Source: JBHELT01 sp046262935 (GTDB taxonomy: Bacteria > Actinomycetota > CADDZG01 > JAHWKV01). Taken from it: a DNA stretch of 52,849 bases. A model generated the notes under the pieces. That model did not search any database. It was not told where the DNA came from and worked only from the letters and a program-made list of their open reading frames with translations. The position numbers were made by a program, and so were the translations under genes. Each line of letters opens with the position of its first letter. Positions within the stretch are counted from its first letter, which is position 1. Of this stretch, positions 7,858 through 17,313 are shown piece after piece. Location of the stretch: NCBI GenBank assembly GCA_046262935.1, contig JBHELT010000066.1, positions 1 to 52,849 of the forward strand, written 5' to 3'.

Positions 7858-9057
7858 TCAAGCCCCGAACTTAACCAGTTTCCCTGCGGCCGCTAGCATC
7901 AGCGGCATCAGGTCTTTGCCCATCACCTGACCGAAACCCCCGAGCCTAGCGTCCTCTTCGTTGAACCTGTCAACGTCGTCGACCGGAACGAGAGGACCCC
8001 GCATCAGGAAAGGCACGGGGTGCCAGGAGTGTGAGCGCATCTGGCTCGGGGTCGAATGGTCCCCGGTAACGCATATGACATCGGGCTGCAGGGCCATCAT
8101 GCGTTCGACCTCGCGGTCAACCTGCTCGATGGCCGCGACTTTACGGTCGAAGTCGCCATCTTCCCCGGCGGAGTCGGTTGCTTTTTGGTGTACGTAGAAG
8201 AATTCATGGTCCTTCCAGGACGAAGTCAAAACAGCGACTTCATCGGCGAAGGTCGACTGGGGCTGCGAAACCGTCATTCCGAGCAGTCGTGCGATGCCGA
8301 TATACATCGGGTAGCCAGCGATGCCCATCGCATCGAGTTTGTATCGTTGCGAAAAAGATGGCACAGGGCGCAAGGTGTCGAAACCCCTGAGCAGGATGAA
8401 GTTGGCCTTTTCGTCTTTCAGTAGGGCTCCTGCTTGCTGAAGGATCTCGATCAGCAGGTTAGCCGTCGTCGCGGCCGCGGGGTCGATGGCGGTGGGTGGC
8501 AGCGGGGGGACCCCAGTTACCTGGGGGTCGGTGTCGGATATCTCTGGTGATAGCCCTTCGCCACGAAGAACCATGAGTGCACGGTGATCGCGCTCTGTTT
8601 CAAGGAACAGTTGCACGCCGGAGGGAGTGTCGATGCCGTCCAGCACGGTCTTGCACAGGCGACGATTCTCATCCGACGAGATCCTGCCCGCCCTTCTATC
8701 GACGATGATGCCCGCTTCATCGAGGGTGCAGAAGTTCACGCGGGCCGCAACGTCGCCGGGTTCGAGCTCAAAACCGATGCCGGCAGCCGATAAGGCGCCA
8801 CGGCCCAATTCGAAGGATGTGGGATCGAATCCGAACAGGGCAAGGTGACCAGCCCCGCTTCCCGGTGTGATCCCCGGGGATACCAGGGTCTGCAGTCCGC
8901 TCGAGCCCTCGAAGGCCAGCCGGTCGAGGTTAGGCGTTGCTGCTGAATGAAGTTCCGAGCGGCGCTCCGAGGTCCTGAAACCACCCAGTCCATCGAGCAC
9001 TACCAGCAGTATCTTGCTTGCCGATCCTCGTACCAGGTCGGTGAATATCTCGCCCAT
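7858..9057 (-). CDS. apgM: 2,3-bisphosphoglycerate-independent phosphoglycerate mutase, archaeal type
   Basis: The 399-residue protein belongs to the ApgM branch of the alkaline-phosphatase superfamily, which interconverts 3- and 2-phosphoglycerate in glycolysis and gluconeogenesis. Visible motifs are VVLDGLGG (metal Asp about 22), SPGITPGSGAGHLALFG with the likely nucleophile Ser about 67, and VTGDHSTP, a C-terminal metal site. ApgM is shorter than bacterial GpmI (about 510 residues) and is typical of archaea and some bacteria. The ATG at 9057 follows a TATAGT box by six bases, which suggests a leaderless mRNA. The gene is divergent from smc. Confidence 0.9.
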   Translation of the reverse strand: MGEIFTDLVRGSASKILLVVLDGLGGFRTSERRSELHSAATPNLDRLAFEGSSGLQTLVSPGITPGSGAGHLALFGFDPTSFELGRGALSAAGIGFELEPGDVAARVNFCTLDEAGIIVDRRAGRISSDENRRLCKTVLDGIDTPSGVQLFLETERDHRALMVLRGEGLSPEISDTDPQVTGVPPLPPTAIDPAAATTANLLIEILQQAGALLKDEKANFILLRGFDTLRPVPSFSQRYKLDAMGIAGYPMYIGIARLLGMTVSQPQSTFADEVAVLTSSWKDHEFFYVHQKATDSAGEDGDFDRKVAAIEQVDREVERMMALQPDVICVTGDHSTPSQMRSHSWHPVPFLMRGPLVPVDDVDRFNEEDARLGGFGQVMGKDLMPLMLAAAGKLVKFGA

Positions 9058-9063
9058 CGCACA

Positions 9064-9069
9064 ACTATA
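9064..9069 (-). promoter_or_regulatory. -10 box of apgM (likely leaderless)
   Basis: On the minus strand TATAGT is followed by exactly six bases and then the apgM ATG, so transcription should begin at or next to the start codon. No convincing -35 is visible and there is no Shine-Dalgarno sequence. Confidence 0.5.
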
Positions 9070-9134
9070 TTTCGCGAACTGGCTTCGAACCCGTTCAACG
9101 TTGCCCCGAATCCCCAGACGGCGCCCAGCCGACT

Positions 9135-9142
9135 GCTAACAT
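9135..9142 (+). promoter_or_regulatory. -10 box of smc
   Basis: TGCTAACAT contains TAACAT (9137-9142) with an upstream TG (9134-9135), an extended -10 form. The smc ATG lies 11 bases after its last base, so the 5' leader would be only a few bases long. Confidence 0.4.
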
Positions 9143-9152
9143 CGGGGCAGAT

Positions 9153-12100
9153 ATGTTCCTAAAGTCTCTCGTCCTGCGCGGCTTCAAATCCTTCGCCGAC
9201 AAGACCACCCTGGTTTTCGAACCGGGCATCACGATAGTCGTGGGCCCCAACGGTTCGGGCAAGTCGAACATCGTCGATGCCATCAGCTGGGTGCTGGGCG
9301 AGCAGGGCCCGCGAAGTTTGCGCGGCGGAAAGATGGAAGACGTCATCTTCGCCGGTTCGCGGCTAAGGCCAGCGCTTGGGATGGCTGAGGTCTCTCTAAC
9401 GATCGATAACTCAGCCGGCGCTCTACCGATCGATTTCTCCGAAGTGACCATCAGCAGGATCTTGTTCCGCTCAGGCGACAGCGAATACCGGTTGAACGGC
9501 TCGCCGTGCCGATTGCTCGACATACAAGAGGTCCTATCTGATACGGGTATCGGGCGAGAGCAGCACACCATCATCGGACAAGGTCAACTCGACGCCGTCT
9601 TAAGCGCAGACCCAACCCAGATGCGCGGTTTCATCGAAGAGGCGGCTGGCGTCGCGAAACACAGGCGCCGCAAAGACCGAGCCCTTCGAAAGATCGCATC
9701 GACGGAACAGAACCTGCTGCGACTGTCCGATCTTCTAGCGGAGATCCGGCGTATGTTGCGGCCTTTGCGCGAGCAGGCGGAGGTCGCGAAGCGTCATCTT
9801 GCGATGGCAGACGAACTCGATCGACTAAAGCTCATAGCCGCCACCCGCGAACTGAAAGGCGTGCGCGAACTGCTTGGGTCAGGTGAGGCTATCGACCTCG
9901 AAACCACCATGCACTCGAAAGAGACGGAACTGACGGCCATCGAGGAGCAGCTAGAAATCCTCGAGGATCGCCGGAGCGAGGTGTTTGCCCGGAGCGAAGC
10001 CGAGCGCGACGCCGCTTGGTCACTTACCCGCGACACCGAACGGCTGGTCGCGCTTGGCAGGCTTGCGACCGAGCGCCGTAGAACCTTGGAAGCCGAGATC
10101 GCCGTCACAACCGAGGATGCCGCCAACGCGCGAGTGTTCGAGGTTGAAAGACAGATCACCGAAGCCGAACATCTTCTCGCTCAGGCTATGAAGGCGCGCG
10201 ATTCTCAACTATCGATCCTGCAAGAACGTAAGAACGCCGCGGGCATGGCGCTTGCGGGGCTGCGTTCGGTCGAAGTATCGCTGGCCGAGATCCGTTCCGA
10301 TCACAAAGACGCGGCCGCACAGATAGGCGGGATAAGAGGCGATCTAGCGGCTCTTAGCGCGTCGCGTGACTCGGCACTTCGTGAGGTCGAAAGGCTGGCC
10401 CACGCAAGCGCCAACTTAGAATCCTCGTCGCAAGAGACACGCGCGCGTTTTGAACAAGAGATCGAAAGACTCGATGGGCTTGAAGCCGATGAATCTCCAT
10501 TGTCCGAGCAGATGCAACAGGTGCAGGAGCGGATCCGTGACATAACATCGGCGATCGCAGAACAACAAGATGAACTATTGGAACTCGAACGCGAATCGGC
10601 CAGATGGCGGGCAAAGGCCGAGGTGCGATCTGCTTCATCTCCAGCCTCCGCCGCCCGAGTGATGGCTCTCGCTATCGATGGAGTGATCGGAACGCTCGGT
10701 GACCTGATCACAGTGCCTTCCGGTTTCGAAAGGGCCGTCGAGGCATTGGTCGGAAAACCCGAGTCGGTGATAGTCGTCGATGGACCCGAAGCCCTCAGGG
10801 ACGTTATCTCTGCTGCCGGCGATCAAGCGGTGAGTGTCATCGTTGCAGGAGGATCGCGGCATTCACTCGCTGGGGTTACTGCATTCGTCGATGTTCTCGA
10901 AAGCTCACGGCCGGAAGCGGCCAGAGCGCTTTCGGACATCTACATCGTTGACGACATAAGCGAGGCTTCGCGTCTCGCCGCCCAACATCCTCAAGCCGTT
11001 TTCTTAACGCGCCATGGCGCAGTTGCGATCGGCCGGTTCGTTTCGCAGGGGCCGACCGATGTTGTTAAGAAGGCTAATGAAGTCGAAGACCTAGTGCGAC
11101 AAGCCGCGGAGCGGTTGGAAGTCACCAAGCACGATCTGGCCGAGGCTCAAGGTGAGGCTAAAGCCTTATCGATCCGCCTGAACGAAACCGATGCGACGTT
11201 GGCCGCTGCGGCGGAACGCATCTCGGGGATCGAGCGCGAGGTGCATGCTCTCGACCGAGAACTTGGTGCGATACAGGGTTCGAAGTTGCAGGCCGAAGCG
11301 AACCTCTCCGCGATCGAGGACCGCGCGAGGCAAGTGAATCTGACGCTCCCTCAAGTGGAGAAACTCATCGAGTCCAAAGAGGCGTCGCTCTCGAAGGTGC
11401 AGGAAGAACAGGGACGCATGAAAGCTACCCTCGAGGTAACGGAGGCCGCCCGCGACGAAGCGCGTTTGGCCTGTGGGGTTGCGGAAGAGCGCGTTCGTTT
11501 ACTGGTCGATCGCAAGAGTGAACTTACTCGGGCACTTGTCTCGGCCCGCGACTCGGCATCGAACCTTTCTGTTGTTCGTGACGGTTTGATCGCCAGGGGC
11601 GCGTTGGTTGAATCGATCGAATCGGACGCAGCGTCCTTCGAGGTTGCTGCGCTGAGGTGGGCGGGAGAGGCCGAAGAGCGGTATCGAGCCTCTCGTCAGA
11701 CGCTGGTTGATATCGACAGGCAGATCGCTGAGGTTAGGACCGATCGGATCGCGATGTCGGGAGCCCTTTCCGATATGCGTCAGCGGGCCCGCGAGGAGGA
11801 CCTCGGTAGGAGCGAGTTGCGTATCAGGTCGAGGATCATCGAAGAGAAGATGACCCAAGATTGGTCAGTCGAGCCCGACAGCATGGTTGAGCGGTATGGC
11901 CATCGATGGGAGATCGAAGATCCATCGACGCTCGAAGACCTGCTCGACAAGGTAGCGGCTATGGACGACGATGCGATCGCTAAGAGATCGGCGCGCTTAG
12001 AACGTGACCTTTCTGCATTGGGCAGGGTGAATCCGCTTGCGGCGCAGGAGTATGAGGAACTCACCCAAAGAGAGAGTTTCCTGGCGGCGCAGATCGCTGA

Positions 12101-12662
12101 CGTGCGTGCTAGTCGGCGCGATCTATTCAAGGTCGTTTCGTCGGTGGAAGAAGAGATCGTCGAATCCTTTGGTCGGGCATTCGAGGACGTTTCGCGCGAG
12201 TACGAGCGCTTGTTCGCGATGCTGTTCCCTGGCGGTCAGGGTCGCCTCAGGTTGACCGACCCGACCGACCTTCTGATGACTGGCGTCGAGATAGAGGCCC
12301 GACCCGGCGGGAAGAATCTCAAACGGCTTTCCCTGCTATCGGGAGGAGAGCGTGCGCTCTCGGCACTTGCCGTTCTTTTCGCCATCTTCAAGGCCCGCCC
12401 TTCGCCGTTCTATGTTCTCGACGAGGTCGAAGCGGCACTCGACGATGTCAACTTGCACCGGTTCTTAGGACTCCTCGCAGGATTCAGGGATTCCTCGCAA
12501 CTGTTGGTTGTTAGCCATCAGAAGCGAACCATGGAGGCGGCCGACATCTTGTATGGGGTTTCGATCAAACCAGACGGAGCTTCGAGAGTTATCTCTCAGC
12601 GCCTATCCGAAACAACTCCTTCCGTAACCGATATCCGGTCGCGGATCCAAACCGACTCTTAA
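9153..12662 (+). CDS. smc: Chromosome segregation protein SMC
   Basis: SMC is the ATPase core of bacterial condensin and organises the chromosome with ScpA and ScpB. At 1169 residues it is full length. The Walker A loop GPNGSGKSN is at 31-39 with the N-terminal KSFADKTTL strand. Two long coiled-coil arms flank a hinge domain (about 510-635). The C-terminal head carries the signature LSGGERALSALA (about 1062) and Walker B YVLDEVEAALDD (about 1087). Placement directly before ftsY, 7 bases downstream, is a conserved bacterial arrangement. No frameshift is seen. Confidence 0.97.
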   Translation: MFLKSLVLRGFKSFADKTTLVFEPGITIVVGPNGSGKSNIVDAISWVLGEQGPRSLRGGKMEDVIFAGSRLRPALGMAEVSLTIDNSAGALPIDFSEVTISRILFRSGDSEYRLNGSPCRLLDIQEVLSDTGIGREQHTIIGQGQLDAVLSADPTQMRGFIEEAAGVAKHRRRKDRALRKIASTEQNLLRLSDLLAEIRRMLRPLREQAEVAKRHLAMADELDRLKLIAATRELKGVRELLGSGEAIDLETTMHSKETELTAIEEQLEILEDRRSEVFARSEAERDAAWSLTRDTERLVALGRLATERRRTLEAEIAVTTEDAANARVFEVERQITEAEHLLAQAMKARDSQLSILQERKNAAGMALAGLRSVEVSLAEIRSDHKDAAAQIGGIRGDLAALSASRDSALREVERLAHASANLESSSQETRARFEQEIERLDGLEADESPLSEQMQQVQERIRDITSAIAEQQDELLELERESARWRAKAEVRSASSPASAARVMALAIDGVIGTLGDLITVPSGFERAVEALVGKPESVIVVDGPEALRDVISAAGDQAVSVIVAGGSRHSLAGVTAFVDVLESSRPEAARALSDIYIVDDISEASRLAAQHPQAVFLTRHGAVAIGRFVSQGPTDVVKKANEVEDLVRQAAERLEVTKHDLAEAQGEAKALSIRLNETDATLAAAAERISGIEREVHALDRELGAIQGSKLQAEANLSAIEDRARQVNLTLPQVEKLIESKEASLSKVQEEQGRMKATLEVTEAARDEARLACGVAEERVRLLVDRKSELTRALVSARDSASNLSVVRDGLIARGALVESIESDAASFEVAALRWAGEAEERYRASRQTLVDIDRQIAEVRTDRIAMSGALSDMRQRAREEDLGRSELRIRSRIIEEKMTQDWSVEPDSMVERYGHRWEIEDPSTLEDLLDKVAAMDDDAIAKRSARLERDLSALGRVNPLAAQEYEELTQRESFLAAQIADVRASRRDLFKVVSSVEEEIVESFGRAFEDVSREYERLFAMLFPGGQGRLRLTDPTDLLMTGVEIEARPGGKNLKRLSLLSGGERALSALAVLFAIFKARPSPFYVLDEVEAALDDVNLHRFLGLLAGFRDSSQLLVVSHQKRTMEAADILYGVSIKPDGASRVISQRLSETTPSVTDIRSRIQTDS

Positions 12663-12669
12663 TACCGCA

Positions 12670-13884
12670 GTGACCAACATCCAAGTCATCATCTTGATCG
12701 CGGTCGTCCTGGTCGCTGCTTTGGTTATCGTCGGGTTCCTCGTCACGACAAGACGCCGCAAAGCCAAAGGATCGCAAGCGCCGATCGATGAGACGACAGC
12801 CGTCGTACCGGAGCCCACACCGGCCCGCGTTGATCCAAGGGATCAGGGCCTGAGCGCACCCGAACCACTCGCACCCACCACGTCGGAGCCCGAAGCGCAG
12901 CAGGTCACCCCGAGGCAACAACCACAACAGGTCGCCCCGCCAGAGCCGCAGCCACAGCAGGTCGTCCCGCCAGACGCGAAGAAGGACAAACGGCTGTCCC
13001 GGCTGGGCCAGGGTTTGCTCAAAACGCGAGGACTGATCGGCGACAAGGTGGCGATACTTTCCCGACACGACCGATTGAGCGAAGACGATTTCGATGAGGT
13101 CGAAGAAGTACTGATCCGCGCAGATCTTGGGGTGAAGGCTGCGACGATCGTCGTCGATCGTTTGCGCGACGGCAAGGTCAGGGGCGCCGACCTTGAGCAG
13201 AGCCTCAAGGACGCTTTGATAACCATCCTGAAGAAGGGCGAGGCGACCTTGTCGCTGGAAGGCCCGAAACCCCGTGTGCTCCTGATCACTGGGGTGAACG
13301 GAGTTGGGAAAACAACCTCTATCGCCAAGCTGGCTCATCTACTCAAGAACGAAGGACGTACTGTCGTACTCGCGGCCGCTGACACCTTCAGGGCTGCAGC
13401 GATCGATCAGTTGGGGACATGGGCTTCAAGGGTTGGCATCCACATGGTCAAGCACGAACCAGGGTCCGACCCAGGTGCTGTCGTATTCGATGCGATCCAA
13501 CACGCTAAGGCCAAGAACATCGACGTAGTTATCGTCGATACGGCTGGACGGCTACATACCAAAACCAATCTCATGGAGGAACTGAAAAAGGTTTGGCGCA
13601 TCGCGGATCGAGAGGCTGGCGGCGTCGCCGAGACCCTTTTGGTTATCGATGCGACCGTTGGTCAGAATGGGATATCGCAAGCGAGAGTCTTTGGGGACGC
13701 GGTGGATGTTACTGGCGTTATCCTGACCAAACTCGATGGAACGGCGCGTGGGGGCATCGTTGTTGCGATCCAAGAGGAACTTGGGATTCCAGTCAAAGCT
13801 ATAGGGGTTGGTGAAACTCTCGAAGATCTCGAACCGTTCGAACCTCGCAGGTTTGCTGAGGCCCTCCTTGAGCCGGAGGCCTAG
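12670..13884 (+). CDS. ftsY: Signal recognition particle receptor FtsY
   Basis: FtsY is the SRP receptor GTPase that docks Ffh-bound ribosomes at the membrane. The 404-residue protein has an N-terminal membrane helix (about 4-25), then a Pro/Gln/Glu-rich linker (about 45-100) with repeats such as PQQV. The NG domain follows: GVNGVGKTT (about 208-216), AADTFRAAAIDQL, DTAGRLHTK (about 290) and TKLDGTARGG (about 353). The transmembrane anchor resembles other actinobacterial FtsY proteins, in contrast to the acidic A domain of E. coli. GTG 12670 is the first start after smc. Confidence 0.96.
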   Translation: MTNIQVIILIAVVLVAALVIVGFLVTTRRRKAKGSQAPIDETTAVVPEPTPARVDPRDQGLSAPEPLAPTTSEPEAQQVTPRQQPQQVAPPEPQPQQVVPPDAKKDKRLSRLGQGLLKTRGLIGDKVAILSRHDRLSEDDFDEVEEVLIRADLGVKAATIVVDRLRDGKVRGADLEQSLKDALITILKKGEATLSLEGPKPRVLLITGVNGVGKTTSIAKLAHLLKNEGRTVVLAAADTFRAAAIDQLGTWASRVGIHMVKHEPGSDPGAVVFDAIQHAKAKNIDVVIVDTAGRLHTKTNLMEELKKVWRIADREAGGVAETLLVIDATVGQNGISQARVFGDAVDVTGVILTKLDGTARGGIVVAIQEELGIPVKAIGVGETLEDLEPFEPRRFAEALLEPEA

Positions 13885-13886
13885 CT

Positions 13887-15851
13887 CTATCGATCGCGAG
13901 TGCCTCGCGCATCTTGTAAGGAGTCGAGCGAGGTTGTAGGACCTCCAGATGCAGTTGGGGATCTTCTTGGCACCACCACTTTGAACGTCGAACCCTGTGA
14001 GACCTCGCTTTCAACTGTGATCGTGCCGCCAAGGTCATCGAGGAGACGTTGCACCATGTAGAGGCCGAGCCCGAAGCCGCTGTGCTCGCGTCTGAGTGAG
14101 CCACCGACTTGGTGGAACCGTTCGAATATCCGCTCTAACTCGGCTGGAGGGATGCCCGAGCCCTTGTCGGCGACAACGATCTCTACTGTGCCTGTTTTGC
14201 CTTTGATGTCGATCTTGACGGGGGAATCGGCAGGTGAGAAACGAAGTGCATTGTCGATCAGATTTCCAATAAGCCGGCTCATGCGCTCGTAGTCGGTTAT
14301 GACTTGGGCGTCTCCTTCGACGGATATGCGAGGGTCGGAATCGAACCGGTCGGCATGAACACGGCTGATGCAGCGCTTGAGGTCGACCGGCCCATGGTTC
14401 ATGTCAATGACACCGCCTTCGAGCCTCGATATGTAAAGCAAGTCCTCGACGATCGAATAAAGACGATCCGATTGTCTTTCGATCACGGCGAAATATTCGT
14501 CTCTGTCCTTTTCTTTGAGGTCGATGTCTTTGCGTCTGAGTGTTTGGATGAATCCTCGGATAACGGTTAAGGGTGTGCGCAGTTCGTGGGAGGTGATGGC
14601 GATGAAGTCCGATTTCATCACGTCTAGTTCGGTCAGACGACCAACCGCCTCGGTTTCTTTGGCGAGGACTTTCGCATTCTCAATGATTACCGCGACCTGC
14701 ACTGCCATGCGGTGCAATTTGGCGAGGTCGTCGTCGCCGAAACTACCCGGCTCGGTTGACTCGGCGTTCATCACTCCGATGATGTGGTCGCCGACCCTAA
14801 GGGGAACTGCCATCTCGGAGCGTGAGTCAGGCATGTGTAGCATGAGGTCGGGATGGTCTGCCAGGTCGCTGATCAAGATGGGTTTGCCAGAGGAAGCAAC
14901 CGGTCCGCAGACACCTTCCGTCAGGGGAACTGAGATGCCCGACATCTGTTTGGGATAACCAAATCCTGCAACGAATGTAAGTACGCGCTCACTCGGCGAA
15001 CCATCGATGATTCCGATGCAAAGTCGCTGGTAGCCCAGCGTTTCGGCGATCACCTGGACGAGCTTGTTCATCGCTTCGCTAAAGTCACCAGTCGAAACAC
15101 CTGCAATCATCGCCCGTTGGATCGCATTGAGTTCACGGCGGGCCTCGGTTTCGCGCTGGGCCAGCTCTTGCATCACGTCTGCTCTGCGCTCAACCTCGCG
15201 GGTTTGCAACCGCAGGTTGCGCGCCATGATCCCGCCTACCACCCCGATGATCGCCATGATCCCGATCCGAAAGGTTGTGTCAGGGACGAAGTGGAACGGG
15301 TAAGCCCAAACCGACTGGCGCCAGATATCACGCAGCGTTTCCTCAACTGCCAACAATCCGAGACTCGAAAGCGAGCCAGGCAGTCCGTATCGGGTGGCGC
15401 CCTCGAGCGGAAGGATGTAAAGCATCACCCAGGCCGTTGAATTAACGTTGTTCGAAAACATCCAGCAATACGCGATGAGGAAAAGATGATCGACCAGAAA
15501 CATCGTTAGCCCGAGGCTTCGGATCCCTTTGCCTTTGCCAGTTCTCAGCCATACGAATGCGGCCAGGTTTATCGCAAGCAAAGCGAAACCTAGGCCGTAG
15601 CCAAATGGACGGACGAACAAGGCTTCGCAAGATCCGCCACCGGGAAGCACAGGCTGGTCTGCGAGAGTCGACCCCGCGGGGCAGGGAAGCGATGTTCCCG
15701 AATAGATCTGGAACAGGGCAAAGGCCGCGCCGAACCAGCGAACGCGGATCAGCGCGCGCTCCAAGCGCACGCGGTTCGATAGCTCCAAAGACCCTGGAGC
15801 AGAAGCCGATACTTGGCCCAGTCCGCCTATCTCTTGGTTCCTCCCGTTCAC
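13887..15851 (-). CDS. Membrane-bound GAF-domain sensor histidine kinase
   Basis: A 654-residue sensor kinase. The N-terminal 230 residues contain several hydrophobic segments (membrane sensor region), followed by a short coiled coil and a GAF domain (about 260-400, with VPLRVGDHIIGVMNAES). The kinase core has the H box ITSHELRTPLT (His about 417), N box NLIDNALRFS, G1 DKGSGIPP and G2 GFGLGLYMV, so it should be active. No response regulator lies nearby, making it an orphan kinase. The start is GTG 15851, the first start after an in-frame TGA; no clear ribosome binding site is seen, so the start is uncertain. It converges with ftsY and diverges from ffh. Confidence 0.9.
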   Translation of the reverse strand: MNGRNQEIGGLGQVSASAPGSLELSNRVRLERALIRVRWFGAAFALFQIYSGTSLPCPAGSTLADQPVLPGGGSCEALFVRPFGYGLGFALLAINLAAFVWLRTGKGKGIRSLGLTMFLVDHLFLIAYCWMFSNNVNSTAWVMLYILPLEGATRYGLPGSLSSLGLLAVEETLRDIWRQSVWAYPFHFVPDTTFRIGIMAIIGVVGGIMARNLRLQTREVERRADVMQELAQRETEARRELNAIQRAMIAGVSTGDFSEAMNKLVQVIAETLGYQRLCIGIIDGSPSERVLTFVAGFGYPKQMSGISVPLTEGVCGPVASSGKPILISDLADHPDLMLHMPDSRSEMAVPLRVGDHIIGVMNAESTEPGSFGDDDLAKLHRMAVQVAVIIENAKVLAKETEAVGRLTELDVMKSDFIAITSHELRTPLTVIRGFIQTLRRKDIDLKEKDRDEYFAVIERQSDRLYSIVEDLLYISRLEGGVIDMNHGPVDLKRCISRVHADRFDSDPRISVEGDAQVITDYERMSRLIGNLIDNALRFSPADSPVKIDIKGKTGTVEIVVADKGSGIPPAELERIFERFHQVGGSLRREHSGFGLGLYMVQRLLDDLGGTITVESEVSQGSTFKVVVPRRSPTASGGPTTSLDSLQDARGTRDR

Positions 15852-15957
15852 TGTTCATCGGCTGCAGCTGCCCCATAAGTTAGGGCCAGGATGTGCCCAA
15901 ATCGGGTTAGTCCGAGAGCCGATTGCGTCAGAACGAATCTACCCGCGGGTTGAGGCT

Positions 15958-15963
15958 TAAACT
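15958..15963 (+). promoter_or_regulatory. -10 box of ffh
   Basis: TAAACT ends 10 bases before the ffh ATG, so the predicted leader is at most a few bases. The same hexamer precedes rpsP, proS and the ArsR-like gene in this window. No clear -35 is visible. Confidence 0.4.
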
Positions 15964-15972
15964 CGACGACTT

Positions 15973-17310
15973 ATGTTCGACAACCTTGGCTCTCGGCTCG
16001 ACGATGTGTTCCGCAAACTTCGAAACCGCGGCCGACTAACTGAAAAAGACGTAGACGTGGTCCTTCGCGAGATCCGACTCGCCTTGCTCGAGGCCGATGT
16101 TGCTCTTCCCGCCGCCAAAGCCTTTCTCGCGAGCGTTCGGGAGAAGGCCGTGGGAGACGAGGTTTTCAAGTCGCTTACGCCCGGACAGCACGTCGTTAAA
16201 TTAGTTAACGAGGCCCTCGTCGAGATCCTGGGCGGGGCCAACAAACCTTTGGTCTTCGCCTCGAAGCCGCCGACCGTGATCCTGCTTGCCGGTCTCCAAG
16301 GTTCGGGCAAGACCACCATGGCCGCCAAACTCGGTTCTCATCTCAAGAAGAAGGGCCACCGGGTGATGCTGATCGCCGCCGACCTCGAGAGGCCAGCTGC
16401 GATCAAGCAACTGCAGATCCTGGGCGAGCAGACCGGGGTTGCTGTGTACGCAGACTTCGTTTCGAGCGATCCTGTATCAGTAGCCAGAACTGGGCTCGAG
16501 CGCGGGAAACGAGAATCTGATGTCGTGATCGTCGATACGGCGGGGCGGCTTCATATCGATGAAGAGATGATGAGCCAGGTGGCAAGTGTCCACGAGCAGG
16601 TTCAGCCCGACGAAGTCCTATTCGTGCTCGATGCGATGACCGGGCAAGATGCACTGATCTCCGCCAAAGTATTCTCCGAGACCTTGCCCCTCACCGGGAT
16701 CATCCTTACCAAGCTCGACGGCGACGCCCGCGGGGGGGCGGCCCTGTCGGCGACGACTGTGACTGGCAAGCCCATCAAATTCGCGGGCATCGGGGAGAAA
16801 CTCGAGGACCTCGAAGTTTTCCACCCCGACCGTATCGCCTCGCGCATCTTGGGCATGGGCGACGTCCTCACCTTGATCGAGAAGGCCGAAACCGCGATCA
16901 CGCGAGAGGAGGCCGAGAAGCAAGCCAAGAAGGTCCTGGATGCCAAGTTCACCCTCGAGGATTTCTTGGACCAGATGCAGAGCGTTCGGAAGATGGGAGG
17001 CATCGCCGACCTGATGAAGATGATCCCCGGCATGGGCAAGCGTGGGCTCGGCGACATCGATGTGAACGAAGACGATCTGTCGCGCATCGAGGCGATCATC
17101 CGTTCCATGACTCCAACCGAGCGAAGAGACCCGCGGATGATCTCGGGTTCTCGAAGGGCACGGATCGCCAAGGGTTCGGGGACCCAGGTCCGTGAAGTGA
17201 ATGACCTGCTCAAACAATTCGACGCCGCACGCAAGATGATGAAGCAGATTTCGAAGATGCGACCAGGCAAGCAGCTACGCGGGATGCAACTGCCGCCCGG
17301 GTTCGGGTAG
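15973..17310 (+). CDS. ffh: Signal recognition particle protein Ffh
   Basis: Ffh binds signal peptides and the SRP RNA and delivers translating ribosomes to FtsY. The 445-residue protein has the N domain (about 1-90), a G domain with GLQGSGKTT (107-115), DTAGRLH (about 188) and TKLDGDARGG (about 246), and a methionine-rich M domain from about 300. The RNA-binding segment SGSRRARIAKGSGTQVREVN lies near the C-terminus. The usual AD(T/V)YRPAA is ADLERPAA here, a minor variation. The SRP RNA gene is not visible in the window. Confidence 0.97.
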   Translation: MFDNLGSRLDDVFRKLRNRGRLTEKDVDVVLREIRLALLEADVALPAAKAFLASVREKAVGDEVFKSLTPGQHVVKLVNEALVEILGGANKPLVFASKPPTVILLAGLQGSGKTTMAAKLGSHLKKKGHRVMLIAADLERPAAIKQLQILGEQTGVAVYADFVSSDPVSVARTGLERGKRESDVVIVDTAGRLHIDEEMMSQVASVHEQVQPDEVLFVLDAMTGQDALISAKVFSETLPLTGIILTKLDGDARGGAALSATTVTGKPIKFAGIGEKLEDLEVFHPDRIASRILGMGDVLTLIEKAETAITREEAEKQAKKVLDAKFTLEDFLDQMQSVRKMGGIADLMKMIPGMGKRGLGDIDVNEDDLSRIEAIIRSMTPTERRDPRMISGSRRARIAKGSGTQVREVNDLLKQFDAARKMMKQISKMRPGKQLRGMQLPPGFG

Positions 17311-17313
17311 CCG

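Noticed and set aside
15442..15876. Alternative minus-strand frame with an ATG upstream of the histidine kinase
   Set aside because: It is a shifted frame over the membrane part of the kinase and shows no family pattern.
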